Source: Takakia lepidozioides | Taxonomy: Eukaryota; Streptophyta; Takakiopsida; Takakiales; Takakiaceae | DNA length: 64,000 bases | Direction: 5' to 3' | Assembly: GCA_030704615.1 (NCBI GenBank) | Contig: CM060732.1 | Location: forward strand, 52,805,053-52,869,052 | Part shown: positions 1 to 14,562 of the stretch, piece after piece | Position numbering within the stretch: position 1 is the stretch's first letter | Layout: each line of letters begins with the position of its first letter | Made by a program: the position numbers and the translations under genes | Notes under the pieces: generated by a model | Databases searched by the model: none | Told to the model about the DNA's origin: nothing | Seen by the model: the letters and a program-made list of their open reading frames with translations, nothing else

Positions 1-2046
1 TGAGGCCAGCAAAAGTTTCTGACAATTCCAGTAACTTGTTAAGCACACTGGATTGAAATATTCTGACCCTATCTTAGGATCCCCCAGGACAGGGTTAGCA
101 GCACATTGTCAAAGGAGCAAGATTTGATGTCAGCACTGTACAGTGCCAGATTCTGAGTAACGATCATGGTGCAAAAAATATTATCAGCCCTAACATAAGG
201 CTCTTTTAATTCTGACACAGTAGCACATACCTGGTGTCCTCATCTCATCACCGGGGGAATCTCTTGCACAGAAAATCTGGAAACCCTTGTTGAGGCCCCC
301 AGGTCTAGACCAGCCTGGAAAACGATCACAGCCCATGAAATTTGCTTCAATCATAAAGGGGAGAATAGACTTGACACTACTACAGCCTACAGTACACTAA
401 GTTCATCCAACTTTATCTTGACACAAAACAAACAAATAAGTATTTCTAGTGCCACAGCTACCCCTCATAAGAACCATGCAAATGTACCTTCAAACACTGG
501 CTGTCCTTTGGAGAAGGAAATACATGAACTGCATTCAATTGAAATATCTCTGAAGGAAACTGAACCGTCCTGCACATATCCAACTTGCCTTGAGAATATT
601 GTTTAAAATACCCTCCAGTAACCCTTCTCCACATGTAGAAAACCTTTGCAGACTAGCTACCTTGGCTGGAGCATTTTATCTAACCCCAAAGTTAAAACAA
701 GAGCTCTAGTGATGTGACTTGCCCTGTTCATATAGGTCTAGCCAAGTCTGGCAGGTAATATTGCTACTCTGGAACCAAGAAAGAATCTTCTCTCACAGAT
801 CACAAGTTCACATCTAGTAGGCCTCAACCTTCCACACTGCCAAAGGTGGCTGAATGCTAGATGAAGATAGTGAGACACTCACCCTGCCCAAATCCAGACC
901 TCCAAATTATCCACCCGTTTTGATCATTTCACCAAAATTCAAACTAAAGCATCTGTTGCAGGCTAGTGTACGCTGTAGGATGTCCAGGACGATAGAAAGT
1001 TACTCCCATGCACCACTTCGGGCAACATGTGACCAAATTTTGCTGCAACGGGAACCGAATTCCATAATGTCGGGATGACCTTAAATCTTTGAAGTAAATG
1101 ACACAAAACACTTCTTCTCCGTCTGGCTGTTCCTAACAAGCAGGTATGATCCCCAACAATGGTTTGCTAGCGCAAATAAACGATATTCGAAAAGGTTCAT
1201 TACTTAAGCAGATTCATCTCTGGACGGTGCACAACTGTAGCTGGACACCCTAAGCCTTCATGCTCCGCAAATTAATGCAAGGTTTGCGGAAACCTGTTTC
1301 AAACTGCTTCCTTTCCACTGACAAGACCCCCAGCCAGCTCAGGAAAATTTGTCCACTAGGTGGCTAATCTTTGCAAGGAGCGAAAGTTGACACCTACCAA
1401 GCCTAACTTTCTTATCACCAACAAACATTCTCTGGACAACAGGTTTTGCTACCAATGCCTGAAGGTGGCTTCCATCCACAGTGAAGGAGGTCCTGAAAAG
1501 CTATACGATTAATCACACCATATTGGGACACACACATCGTCCGAACCACGAGAGGATCTAATCCACAACAATTTCCGACATCCATCAACTTTTTTCAACG
1601 CATTTACCGCAACCGTGCGACGATTATCACACCGGAATCTGCAGAAGCCGACCCTTGAAAATCACCCTGAATTTGCAGCTCCTTACCGATTTGTGAGAGT
1701 GAATGACACTTTGAATGTCTTCAATGCGTCTGCTACCGCCGAAACATTGACTTTGCCTGCGCCAATCTACGTGCTTGGTATTCAGTAATGTCCTTAGAGC
1801 AGGACTCCAAATGGATGCAGCCATCTGAACAACCGAGACGCTCGCTCCTCAATGCGACAGCACCTCAATTACAGCTACCAGAATCCGATTCCTCTTCTCA
1901 GCTCCCTTCGCTCTCCCTCCCTTTCTCTCTCTCCCGTCTGCTTTCAGGTTGTCATGAAGCTCGTCTCCCGCACAATTCCTCGGACATCGAAACACACTTC
2001 AAAACACCCCCTGTAAAAACAACAACACTACAGTACCAGTGTGTGG

Positions 2047-2052
<6 letters not shown>
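1..2052. other. no gene recognised
   Basis: I see no conserved protein motif, RNA gene or transposon signature in this stretch. Open frames are short and have unremarkable composition. It may be intergenic DNA or the end of a neighbouring transcription unit outside the window. Confidence 0.4.
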
Positions 2053-2085
<33 letters not shown>

Positions 2086-2092
2086 CCACAGA
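2053..2092. repeat. CT microsatellite
   Basis: About 19 uninterrupted CT units, directly visible. Such tracts are common in plant promoters and 5' leaders. It lies about 1.3 kb before the SERK start codon, so a regulatory role is only a possibility. Confidence 0.95.
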
Positions 2093-2887
2093 TCTCCACC
2101 TGTGCACACATCTACCGCTTCCTCGATCCAACGGCTTCGTCTTGTCCCTACCGTAGTGACTCACTAATCCGTAATAAACTTACTAACCGCACCACTAAAC
2201 CAAGCTTAGCGAGGGGTTTAGTGGATGTCAACGGAAACGGGTTTTCATCCACGTGCGCAGATCCACATCCATCCCTCGACCCACCACGTGGAGTGCGACG
2301 ATACTACCGTCACAAAATAGTAACACCGAAGTTCGAACGAACTGACATCCATCCACAATGTGTGGAATGGACGTTGACTTTCGAGGGTTCACCCACTGAA
2401 ACATCCGGTGCTCAGATTCCGTCACACCTATGCCCTATTCTCTACGACAGTTCCACTAAATTGATACGTAGAATAATTAATCCACAGATCCTCCAGAAAA
2501 TATTTGAAATCGTCGCAGAATTTTCTGAAACCCGTTGGGCGGCAGAGACAGCCCTATAAATTTCTATATATTTTTATTCTATTTATTATTGTTGTAATAA
2601 TGTGGACACCGCCTATGGGGTAGTCACCGGTTGACTAGGTACCCATAACCGTGTCATGGATCTGGACTTGGTTATGTCATCTAGTAACTAAGCTTCGTCA
2701 TGTTTACTGCAAAACAGGAAATTGTGGATGGATGACGCCACTTCGGGACCTTGTTCATCCATACAGAAAGGACTAACGTCCAAGAGGCATGGCTTGGGTT
2801 GGATGATCATCCATCGCCTCGGGAGTTGGTTAGCATAATGGAGGTGAAAACGTGTGGCACGTGCGAGTTAAAAGATGACCGCGCGCG

Positions 2888-2940
2888 GTTGGTGCAGGCA
2901 CTGCGTGGGTTGGTGCGGGCACTGCGTGGGTTGGGGTTAG
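2888..2940. repeat. 21-bp tandem repeat, two units plus a partial third
   Basis: The unit GTTGGTGCAGGCACTGCGTGG occurs at 2888-2908 and, with one change, at 2909-2929, followed by a partial third unit. It sits about 450 bp before the SERK start codon in GC-rich DNA. Function unknown. Confidence 0.85.
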
Positions 2941-2999
2941 TCAGTCCTCGGGCAGTCTCCCGAACGGGTAGACGAAACATTCTCAGCGGGCAGCGCGGC

Positions 3000-3385
3000 A
3001 AGCGTAGAGTCTGTATAGAGAGAGACAGAAGAGAGAAAACTGCGAGAGACATACTTAGACAGAGAAGAGATAGAGGGAGGGACGAGGGATCGATGGAGAG
3101 TAAGTAGAGTGCCTGCGCTGTGGTGTTGATGAGGTGTTTAGGTTGAGGAGATGATTGCAGGGAGGGGGTGAGGGAGAATGTGAAGTGGGAGGAGGACTGG
3201 GGGCGATGGTATGAGGAAGCGCAGGCCGAGGTGCGGGAGCGGTGGCAGAGCATTGCACATGCGTCGGGTAGGCCTGCCAGCGTTGTGCTTCGAGGCGTTG
3301 GGGATTAAGTTCAGAGAGGAGGAGGTGATTTGAAGAAGGTGGACGGCCAGATTGCCGAGGAGGCGGGAGAAGGCAGCTGCCCGCC
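3000..3385 (+). promoter_or_regulatory. probable 5' leader and proximal promoter of SERK
   Basis: Purine-rich DNA (GAGAGA-type runs at 3017-3110) directly before the signal-peptide exon. Long GA-rich leaders are usual in plant receptor-kinase genes. No TATA box could be assigned with confidence and the transcription start is unknown. The assignment rests on position alone. Confidence 0.3.
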
Positions 3386-6300
3386 ATGCAGCCTGCCGTA
3401 GGATGTTGGCTAGTGCTGCTGCTCCTCATGCCCCTGCACGCCTCGGCCAATTCCGAAGGTCTGTCTTCTATGCTCGTGTCTGGTTCGTCATTCTCTATAT
3501 GTGCAGTACATACATCTGTTCGACGGTGTGTTCTGGCTTGTCAGCCTCTTGGCTGGTGAGTAGAGATCCCGGGGGAGGGGAGAAACAGAGGCAGAACCAG
3601 CTGCAGCATAGAGATTCGAGCTCGTAGAGTTGGACGAGGCCACTCTAGGTTTCCACGGCGGCGAAGTTTGCACCTAAGCAGATTTGTGAAACCGCTGGAA
3701 ATAGGAATACTGAAAATACCCTGCAGATGACCTGGCCTCAGCTCGGGATACACATCAATGCAAGCATTGATACCAATTGGTTTTCTGTCTGTTGTATTTG
3801 AATCAGGTGTATAGGCTCATTGAAGTCTAGTGTCCTTGTCATGGAGTCCCTTGTGTTAGAAAGGGACATGGTGAGGCAGGCGATTGAGCAAGGGTTGGTG
3901 TACCCCATCCTTGGTCTAGATCAGAAGTACAACAGGTAGGCATTAACCTAAGGATTAGACCATTTCTCTTTTGGGCCAGCAATTAGCTTGCTAATTAACT
4001 GCTCTCCTCAATGTACATCTACAATTACACACATTTTCTTGGCAGCTTCCCCTTCAGTGCTGCAGAACCATCCTGGGGAAGCGTATACTCTGTCACCCCC
4101 TCAGACTGCCCAGAAAAAGTAATTCGAGCCTTGTAAAGAGCACATTTGTGTTGCAAACTGCAATGAGTTTTTGCGTTCACCCTTTCTTCTAGCTTCGTCC
4201 AATGCCATAGTGAGGTCCTATCCAGTGTTTTCTTTCCCTCTGAATACCATAGCCGCGTTGATATTCAAATAGAGCGGATGTTGCTTTTTTTAAATCCGCT
4301 TTTGGCTGTATGAGCTCAATGTCCAAGTTCAGGATGTGAATGTGAAGTTGTGGCTCATCTTCCTTGCTGCCTGGTCCTATTACGATATCCAAAGGAATCC
4401 AAACATGTGTTTTCAGATTAAGGTTATTTTGTGGTACCCTCCAGAATGACCTCATGGCATATCTGCCTAGATCTTTTATTTATAGCATGTTATAAATGCT
4501 TCACTGTATGTTGTGTCCGGCATATGAATTTCAATGTTATGAGCAAAATATGTTACCCTAAGGAAGGAGGAAGGCAAAAGGTACTTGTTCTGCTTCTGCT
4601 GAAGGTGGAGAAGTTGTGCAGTAGTCATGCACCACACTTGTCAAGCAACTACTGTAGGGGTCTTGATACATGTATAGACAGGTCAAGACCTTCTTGAGCA
4701 GATTTTGAAGCCCCAGCTGAATAGTTGGAGTCAGGTGTTTAAAGCCTCCTTGTTCATAGTGATAAAGTTGACCACAGATGAGTTAAGGTTGTTTACGGAT
4801 GATCAGGTGATGCACTGCATGCCTTGCGACAACAACTATCTGACCCCAGCAATGTGCTGCAAAGTTGGGATCCCACACTGGTCAACCCCTGCACCTGGTT
4901 CCATGTCACCTGCAACAACGAAAATTCTGTCATTCGAGTGTAAGTCTGCCATCTCAGTGTTGCTTTTGGCTGATCTACAGTCTAGTAGCCTAGTTATACC
5001 CCTCTCAACAAACTTTCTGCAGCTATCTTACTGGTATGGTTGGTGAATGTGACACCATTATGACATAATCTGAGGTGTTTGCTACTCAAGTAGTGTACAT
5101 GTTCTTGTTTACGCAGTGAGGCAAGGAAAGGAGACCAATTGCACTGACCTGGGTCAAATAGAACTTTGTAATAACTGTAGACTAATCAACATCAATGTCA
5201 GAAGGAGCCCTTCAAGCATGTCTTTATGATGCCATCTGCTCAGTCTCCTACTGGAACAGGTACGATGGGGGTAGCCTGACAGAGATGTGAGGGATGAGTC
5301 TATGGTCAAGTTTCAGCTCTTCTTATGCATGTCCAGAATTCTGTTACAGATGCCTGGATGCAGCAACTTTTCTGAATGTGAAGACTGAGAGGGTGCAGGG
5401 ATTTAGGCAATGCTGATCTTTCTGGCGGATTAGTGTGGCAACTTGGCAATCTTCCATCTCTTCAATACTTGTAAGTTTCCGGGCTTTAAGAGCAAGTGAG
5501 TTGCCAGTGTAAGCAGAAAATTTTCGACAAGCAGAACTCCTGATTAAACTTTCAAACTGCTGATAATAAAACAATGGGGGATGCTGTGTTCATTAGATGA
5601 CTGGTGTTGACATTATACTAGAATGCATGATGTTTGTATGTGCGCTGCTATTGCAGCCTCATACCATAGATATCACACTCTAGTGTGAGAAAGGTTTGGC
5701 AAGAGAGAAAGAGACAGACAGTCATCGGAGAGGGACGAATGCAGCTGTCAAGTAGATCGACAAACAGAGACAAATAAGAGACATGCTTCAGATTTGATAT
5801 TGGAGTTAGCTGCTCATGAAAAGGGGCTGCGAGGGGGTGTCATGCAGGGAACTGTACAGCAACAATATAACAGGTCCTATACCAAAGGAGCTGGGAAATT
5901 TAGCAAACCTGGTTAGTCTGGATCTTTACCAGAATCAATTTACTGGGAACATCCCTGATACCCTCGGCAAGCTCATTAATCTCCGCTTCCTGTGCGTTCT
6001 TCTTTACCTTCATGTTATTTTTCTTTAGACTCAGTGAAAAGTAGAAATGGACATCACAAGTTTTTATTTGGTACTAAGTGATTGTGTGGGAAAACGTTTT
6101 ATGCTTCACGTTTTGTATCTAGGATACTGATTCACCTTCAAGTATACCAAACAAGACGAATATGACTTGACACAACATATGCTTGAAAAGAGGGTTGCTT
6201 TTATAATAGGCTTATAAAGCTTTGTATCTATACTGGACTTTCTTATGATGTGGTCATTTAAGTCAGAGAGAGGAGGGTTTGGTGTGCAGAAAAAGTAAAG

Positions 6301-9300
6301 TGCCAAGAGGTTAATGTGCTCTGGGACAAAGAAACAGAGGTGCAGACACATTGTAGCTGTTCCAAAGCTATTTTGTTTCGATAGAGTATTGTTGATGGCT
6401 AGTTGTATCTGACTGGTCTTTGGTTAAAGTATGCCTGATCATGGTTAATGTTGCTGGCTGGCAGTCGGCTGAACAATAACAGTCTACAAGGAGCAATTCC
6501 AACACAATTAACAAGCATCACTGGCCTTCAAGTGCTGTACGTTGCTTGTTCCTGAGGGACTTTCTTTGGGGAGGGGAGGGAGGGAGAGAGAGTGTGAGAG
6601 GATTGCGTGTTGTGAAAGTAACTCAAATCCCTGATTATCTGCTATCAGAGGTGGAATTTTCAATTCAATGTGCCTGTAGTGATTTTCATCTGCTGGCCTA
6701 GGGAGCTCACTGTTTCTTAAGCCCTAAGGAGAGGACCATGTATATCATGCATCCAGGGTTGACTGAGGGGATATATTACAGACCTTTTGACAGAGCCAAT
6801 GTACTTCTTTGGATTCCAAACTGTGGTGTGGACGAGTTAAAAGGGCACAGCCGCTTATTCTTTAATGTCATTCACAAGCAGAATGCTGGAGGTCAGCACC
6901 TGGTGTTCCTATCTGATATGCTGTGGGTCCTCTGGTTGGTGCAGTGATCTCTCATACAACAATCTAATTGGGAATGTGCCAACCAATGGCTCTTTCTCAT
7001 TGTTCACTCCTATCAGGTACAGCTGGCATGAAGTCATTTTCACCATTGCAGGTCTGCATTTCGAATGATATGAAAATTACGTTCTATTTCCTGTTGGAGA
7101 CCATGATCAAACAGGCCAAGTCCCACCATAACTGGGGTACTCCAACACATTAATTATGCCATTTATGATAGAGATTCACATTGTCACCTTGTAACACTGA
7201 TGAATTTCCGAGAATATAAAGACTGTAGATGGTGGGAGGCTATGATTGAAAGTTGGCATTTCCGGAAGATCAAACGTTGGATTGTCATGTGATATCTCCT
7301 AAATATATCCCCAGTTTTATGCAGAACAGGAGGGGATAATACATTCAACCAGGAACCGGGTTCTGCCAGTAATAAACCTATGTGTCAGTGGTTGGTAGAG
7401 ATGGCTAGCGGCTGATGGACAACGAAGAGTTTTACTCTGGTAGCCACGAGTATTTTTTAGATGGAACTTTAGGTTTGTATGTCCCATTTTACCATGGATT
7501 TTGTTTGGTATAAGTTTGTGCAGAATTTTCTTTTTGGGTAGTCCCAAACCAAATTGTGATGGTTTTGTCAAATTGGTTTAGAAGTATTTATCAAACACAA
7601 TGCTTGGAGGTTGAAGCTTAGGCTGCCAAAGTAAACCAATATGTTACAATTGCCTTTTTCAGCTTTAGTGTGGTCACAGTGGAAGCCCAAAAGATTCACA
7701 CACTAATAGTTCAGGAAGTCTGACATATAGGCTGAGCTAGTAACTGGCTTTCTGACAGATGGTGTGAGGATTGAGTTGATTTCCTGTTTGATTTGCTCAT
7801 ACTTAAAAGTTTTGAACTTGTTTGGTTTCATGTGTCCAGTTTCCAGGCGAATCAAGATTTGTGTGGAACAGTGGTTGGTAAGCAGTGTCCAGGACAGCCC
7901 CCATTACCTCCCCCTCCTCCATACGAGCCACCTCCCTCTCCCTATGGCCAATCCAGTGACCCATGTAAGTGCCTTTCATCCTCGAATTCCTAGGTTCAGG
8001 CACCGGTCTTGCCCTCTAGTGTTCTCCTCCTACAGCTTTAAGTTGTAATGGAAGCATAGATTATGCTTTTCTTTCAGTGTCTTTAAAGCTATGTTGGGAG
8101 TTAGCCTTAGTTGTAATTTAGTTAACAAGCCAGCTATATGTTGCCCAGGGTGCCTTGGGTACAGAGAACATTGATAGGACAACTGGCCTTGGTTAGTGCT
8201 CTAGTACTTCGGTAGAGCACTTTGCGTAGAATCGCCTTAATCAAGATCGTGTGATCATGCAGCGAGAAACTCGCAATCATCAAGTACAGGAGCAATTGCT
8301 GGGGGGGTGGCTGCGGGTGCCGCTCTGCTGTTTGCAGCTCCAGCTATTGGCTTTGCCTGGTGGCGACGCCGCCGGCCTGTGGAGGCCTTCTTTGATGTTC
8401 CTGGTATATATAAAACACTGCATTTGTGCAAGAACAACACTGCAACTGCAATCTAAATTGATTCCTGTAATTTAAATTAGTGTCTATGTACGCTCCTCGA
8501 ATTCTGTTTCCGAGGTCTGTGTACTGATAGATAACATGCCACATGACTATCGTCTGCTTTGTAGACAGTGATTCAACCGTGCAGAAGTAAACAAGCTCTC
8601 AAGTAGCAGAAGTGGTCCAGAAGATCTGATGACCAACTTCTAGGCTGGCTTATCTGTTATTTCTCTTAAAATCAGTCTGGAATGAGATTGTATATCCTCT
8701 TCTGGTTTCAGTACGGTGACACGTTGCTAGGAAGGAAACACAAGGATTGTGATGTTAACTGCAAACACTGATACTTTTTGTGGTCTTCTCAGCGGAAGAG
8801 GATCCAGAGGTACATTTGGGTCAGCTGAAGCGCTTCTCACTGCGGGAACTGCAAGTTGCCACTGACAATTTCAATAACAAGAATATACTGGGGCGCGGGG
8901 GGTTCGGGAAAGTGTACAAAGGACGATTGGCTGATGGGACACTGGTGGCTGTCAAACGCTTAAAAGAAGAGCGCAGCCCTGGTGGTGAGCTGCAGTTTCA
9001 AACAGAGGTAATTCTTGGATTCATGATTGCATTCAGTACTTTACCACTACTCTCTGATCCTGTTGACAGGAGAGATGATATTTGCATGTGTAATGAGAGT
9101 CCCCATACGAGCAATTTGAGAATAGGGATTATGGGGATGGAGTAGATTGTGGGTTCCAAACTGATTAAGTGTTCGTTTTCTGCCAAAAGGGTGGCCATGA
9201 TCACTGGTTTCCATTACAGATGTAATATCTTAGCATTCCACCTGACTAGGATTCTGGTGAAGCTTCTTGCAAGATCATTGTGGGTGTCTATATATCATCA

Positions 9301-11962
9301 TCTACTCTCCTCTTCCTATTTCTCCTCTTTTCATGGTTTTATGATGAAAGGGGTAGGAGCCCTCTCCAGAATCAGGCTTGCTATGTACAGCTTCAGCATT
9401 GCAATTCAGTGTCATTGGTTTTGCATTCCAGTATTTTGGGTTTTCCTAAGGCTGTCGCTGATGTTCTTTCTGGTCTTGTTTTGAAACCTCTCTTGAGTAT
9501 CATGTTGATTGTGTGTTCAATTCCTCAAAAACCATGCTGATTGCAGTAGTCTCTGAGCACGGCATAGTCTTCATGACTATTCTGATCTTCCCTTTGATGC
9601 ATGGCCCCAAAACACCCCTCTGACGCCATTGGACATTTGCAAACATCATTTTGTGGTCTGGTTGTTTCAAGCGTTCAATTCCATTGGCGACGTGCACTTA
9701 GTTTCCCTTGATTGAAATTGTTCCAAATGGATTGAGTCAGGTGGAGATGATTAGCATGGCAGTGCACCGCAATCTTCTAAGGCTACGTGGCTTCTGCATG
9801 ACACCGACAGAACGGCTGTTGGTTTATCCTTACATGCCTAATGGCAGCGTGGCCTCTCGTCTTCGAGGTCTGTTTCTCACCATAGTTCAGTTTTTGGTCT
9901 GTACGAAGATATCGTAATCAAAACAGGTTAACCACTTGTAACTAGTTTACAAATGCGATTTCTTTCAGATTGTGGCTGATCTCTCTGTAAAATGTCGAAC
10001 TTTCACTACCACAGTTGATGATGGGCCCCAGAATGGACATGAGGAGGAGTTGATCTGCATCTCTGGAAGTTACAATGTTATGGATCAAGAACATTCTGTC
10101 CTGTTTTTGAACTTGATCTTCATGAGGCTTGGTTGTGCTGGCTCAAAACCTGGCTTGTAGAGCAGCACCAGTGGGGAAAAATCCCATGCTTATCATTTTT
10201 TAATCTATTGTGCAACAGCCCGTCACTCCAGGCTAACTTCAGTATTATTTGAACAATTGAGTGCAGAGCGTGTGCTGGGGGAGCCTGCACTTGACTGGCC
10301 TACACGGAAGTGCATCTCATTGGGGTCTGCTCGGGGGCTGTCATATTTGCATGATCATTGTGACCCCAAAATCATTCATCGTGATGTGAAGGCTGCAAAC
10401 ATCCTACTGGATGAAGAATTTGAGGCAGTTGTAGGTGATTTTGGGCTTGCTAAACTGATGGACTACAAGGACACGCATGTGACAACGGCAGTGCGTGGGA
10501 CAATTGGTCACATTGCACCAGAGTATTTGTCCACTGGCAAGAGCTCGGAGAAGACAGATGTGTTTGGATTTGGGATTATGTTGCTGGAGCTTATCACTGG
10601 CCAACGCGCCTTTGATCTAGCACGCCTGGCTAACGATGACGATGTGATGCTCCTTGATTGGGTGAGGTCTTGCTCATTAATGAACCAAGTGTTTTGGTTC
10701 ATACGGAAGGATACAGGCGGGTGTGCTGCTCCGCCAGTGACCTTAGGTGATGGGAGTGTGTACCAATCCAACTCAGCAGTGGTGACTAGAAAGAGACACA
10801 TTCATTGTTGCACGTGTCCCCTCTATAATAATGCCTCTATAATTATGTGCAGGTTCACAGCACAGGCATGCCTGGTGAATGAATGGGTAAAACTTACAAG
10901 AATATGGATTTAATTTGGATAGCACAGGTGGTATTGTTGTGGGAGCTTCCAGGCAAGTAGGCCGAATTCAATAGTGGCAAGCTTCAAATTTTCTGCCTCG
11001 GGCGTTAGAATTTTCAAAGATGTGTAGGAACTCCGTAGCTACCTGCTACTCATGCATGCATGCGTGTAAGCTCCAGCTGTAGTTGTGCACATTCAGCGGC
11101 TCAGTTGTTTGGGGCCTCTACCATGTAACCTCTCACCACTGAATTGAGTGAGTTGCTGCAGGACCAATTGCTTCCCCTTCATCGATGTGGTCTGTGTTTC
11201 TATGGCATAATGACCCTGTCTGAAATCTGGCATGAGCAAGAATGGTGGAGTCCAATGCAGGACTTCTGGCTAAAATCCTGAGGCTTGGAATAGCCTTGGA
11301 AGTATGAAGGGCTGGTTATCAACAGCCTGGTGGTTTAATATTCTCATACTGGCATGTGGTCCTTATTTTGTTGTTTGTTCGTGCATGCAGGTTAAAGGTT
11401 TGTTGAAAGAACGCAAGGTGGATCTGCTTGTAGATCCTGATCTGAAGCAAAACTATGATCATAAGGAAGTTGAAGAGCTAATACAGGTTACAAGTCTTCT
11501 ATTTAAGCTCTTTCATGTACTTTGCAGAGCATGGATGAGTCCTAGCACTGGCCAGGGTGCCTAAGCCCAACGGGCCTATGGAATATGTGGAGCAATGTTG
11601 AAGGAAGTCGAACAGTACGATCCATTGGAAGTGTGCCATCGGTTCCAAGCGGCTTGTTTATGCATCACTTTGAATGAACTGTTGACTTCTTATTTTCATT
11701 TTCCTTCTTGGATTTTGAGTGAGGTGATTCATGGATGCAGGTGGCACTGCTGTGCACCCAAGGTTCCCCCATGGACAGGCCCAAGATGGCAGAGGTGGTT
11801 CGCATGCTGGAGGGTGATGGGCTTGCAGAGCGTTGGGAGGAGTGGCAGAAGGTGGAAGTTGTCCGCAACCAAGAAGTGGATCTGGTTCCCCATCGGACAT
11901 CAGAGTGGATCGTGGATTCAACTGATAACTTGCACGCGGTTGAGCTCTCTGGCCCTAGATAG
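3386..11962 (+). CDS. SERK: SERK-family leucine-rich-repeat receptor kinase, 13 exons
   Basis: Exons: 3386-3458, 4807-4939, 5399-5470, 5848-5991, 6465-6536, 6945-7016, 7840-7964, 8263-8403, 8793-9007, 9741-9867, 10267-10661, 11391-11486, 11741-11962. Together 1887 nt, 628 residues, all GT-AG, phases consistent, no stops; family members are about 625. In order: signal peptide (1-21), a Cys pair in PCTWFHVTC, about five LRRs (69-188, the 72-nt exon module), CGTVVGKQC, a Ser/Pro-rich segment typical of SERKs (about 201-228), one membrane helix (about 241-263) followed by WWRRRR, then the kinase: glycine loop GRGGFG (311-316), Lys332, HRD with Asp431 (RD kinase), DFG Asp449, and the family C-terminus LSGPR. 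SERKs are plasma-membrane co-receptors for brassinosteroid, peptide and immune receptors in flowering plants; the partner here is unknown. The start is the ATG opening the hydrophobic leader, and exon 1 ends in the family's SEG junction. The 3' LRR/SPP part is split by one more intron than I recall in Arabidopsis. Confidence 0.96.
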
Positions 11963-14562
11963 TACCTACTGCACAAGTAACCCAGTTTCATTCTGTACGC
12001 CATATTTGTGAATTAGTTCAGGTTGTTCAAGGCAATTTGAAAGGCTTTCTATCAAGCCCTTGCAAATGCAGGGGGGCAGTGGCTCGCACTCATGCATTCG
12101 ACCTTATGGTGTAGGAATGTTATCCTCATCCTCCAAAGTTTTTGTAACCCCAGTAGAGTTGTCACCGTGAAATTGTGTTGTCTGGAAATCGGCTGCTGGC
12201 ATGGCTTTCCCTATCCATGTTGGCTGAGCATATCAAAAATGCCAGATGGGAAGATGATGCACAGATCGTGCAGTTACATGTGTAATGTTGCATGAAATTT
12301 AAGAAAGCCTTCACTGTGAGAAGCCTTTGGAGAGGAGGCATTCATCCTCGATCTGCCACAAGCGGAGGGTCGCCAAATGTGGCAGTGGCTTTGGAAGGCT
12401 CTCTAAGTAATGCAGCTGAAGCTGTGGAAAATTCCGTATGATTGGATATGTCCAACCTAGAGGATCCTTTTTGTTCAGCCCAAACATAGAATGAGCCAAC
12501 TTTGTCCACTCATATCCATTGAAGGCCGAAGAAACATTTTTGAAGGGTTTGAACCCAGGGGCACCGTGCACTTAACTTTCAAAATGGAAAAGGTGTGACA
12601 ATGATGAGAAAGTAAGAAAGGGAATTTTCCAAGCCTTTAAATAAGGCAGTAGTCTCTTTTCAGCTATAGGAGGCCTTCAGTCTTATGCCAGTACCTTTCT
12701 TGGGTTGTTGCTTTCTCTGTGCAAGTCTATGGCCCCATGCCAAGCTACTGTTTCCTTTGTTCATCAATCTTTGTATGGGTCTGTCGCAAGAAAAGTAGTC
12801 TTATCCCATATACCAGAAGAGGCAAATGTGTAGTTTCCACAATTAACTTGCCAAGGGTGGGTTTGAAAATTGTGGAACCTGCAAGGGCAGCTGCTATATA
12901 GAGCAGTGGAAACCAGTGTTGAGCTGACAATATTTAAGGTATGTTCGATACACACCCTAAGTAAGGGTAGGAGTACAATTTCAATTTCTAGTAACTAGAT
13001 ATTCAGGGTATTAACGCGAACAAAGGGGACAATCAACTAGAATTAACTAGGGTTAAACTTAGCATAAGCTCTAGCAGTCCGGTGCAGCCATGAAGTAAAG
13101 ATAACTATTGTTGATTATAAACTAAGGTGGTTGGTGCGGGCGGGGCATAATTATCTTAAAAAAATTCTAAGGACTCTAACAATTTAACAAATAAAGTCAT
13201 ATTGTGAAGATTGAACTGTGTATCTTGTACAGCCTTAGCCAAACACATGTAAATTCGTTTTGCCATCAGGCCAGGGTTTTGGATGTAGAGAAGAAATGGA
13301 GGCTGTCAATGGCGGATTTTGTGGAGCCTGAAGTATAACATGCATGTGTTGCCATAGACAGTGTTTGATATTTTTACCTGAGAATTAAGAACATGCGAGT
13401 TCATTTCGCTACAAAAACTCATTGGCGGTAGTTTGAAAATGAGGGTTCCAATGCTAGATTTGGATAACAAATATTCATCTAGTTAAGTAACATTGCAATA
13501 TGTTTCTCGTAACGGTGGTAGTAACCTTTTGCAAGAAAATTACAAATATATATTCATAGTATTAGTGTTCCATTACATATTGCAGCATGATCAACCACCC
13601 TATGTTCTCTTGGTAGTTCTAAAAGTTGAACAAACAGAGCCACCAACAAAATTGCTCTGGCTGTCTTTTTGTTTGAAAATATGCGGCCACTTGGATCTAT
13701 ATCTGGTATCCTCTATTGATCCTTTAGAAGTATCAGGCCTGCTTCAACTTGTAGCCACATTCCCTGCACACAAACAGCACAGAATCCAGATAATTACAAA
13801 CATTTAGGTAAGGTTCCACAAGAAGTTTTACAGCTCTGAAATTGATCTAGAAAATGTTGTTCCAAACATAAGGGTGAAGTAGGTACAAAGAAAGAACAAA
13901 GTCCTCACCTTTAAAGCTAGCCAAGGGAGTAACCATTCTTGAAGGCATTCAAATCCTGGCCAGTGATAACAAAGTGCCCTACTAGAACAAATGAAGATAC
14001 AACGTCATATAATAGGTCGGCGGGAATCCGCAGTGGTGGACCGGCGTACTGTGCATGCTGATCCAACGTGATACTCTCATCTCAACCGCAGCAACTGTGG
14101 CAACACAGTTGGCACCAATCCTAGCAGGTCGCGTCCGAGGAACAACCTGCCAACGCTCAATCAGGATTGTCCCTGCTAAACTATTGATGTGTATAAGAAT
14201 CGCGACTCGTGTTTTCCCATCACTTTTCGTTAAGTATCTCAGATCGCCTCGGAGCATTTTTAGGGAGTCCGAAACTCCAACCTCCACGACAAAGGATGGA
14301 ACACAATTTTAAGTAAATCTGGACTAAAGTTTGGTCCAGAAATAAGGAGAAATATCTGAATATATATTTTTTAAATCATTTAAATGGATCATTTTAAATA
14401 TAAATATAAAGATATAAATAATTGTTTGTCTATTAATATATAATATGAGCAATAAAGAAACATTATGTATAAACTTCAGGAGAAAAAACAGTTTCTATTT
14501 TGCTCATAAAGCAAGTTCCACTGTTCATTCGACGTTTAGTAAAAGTTGAATGAGATACCAAC
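11963..14562. other. intergenic, no gene recognised
   Basis: This begins with the SERK 3' untranslated region, whose polyadenylation site was not identified. The rest has only short frames without recognisable motifs. A very AT-rich stretch lies at about 14345-14470. No RNA gene was seen. Confidence 0.4.

Noticed and set aside
1788-2156. Ser/Leu-rich open frame upstream of SERK
   Set aside because: It spans the CT microsatellite, which keeps frames open, and has no recognised motif.
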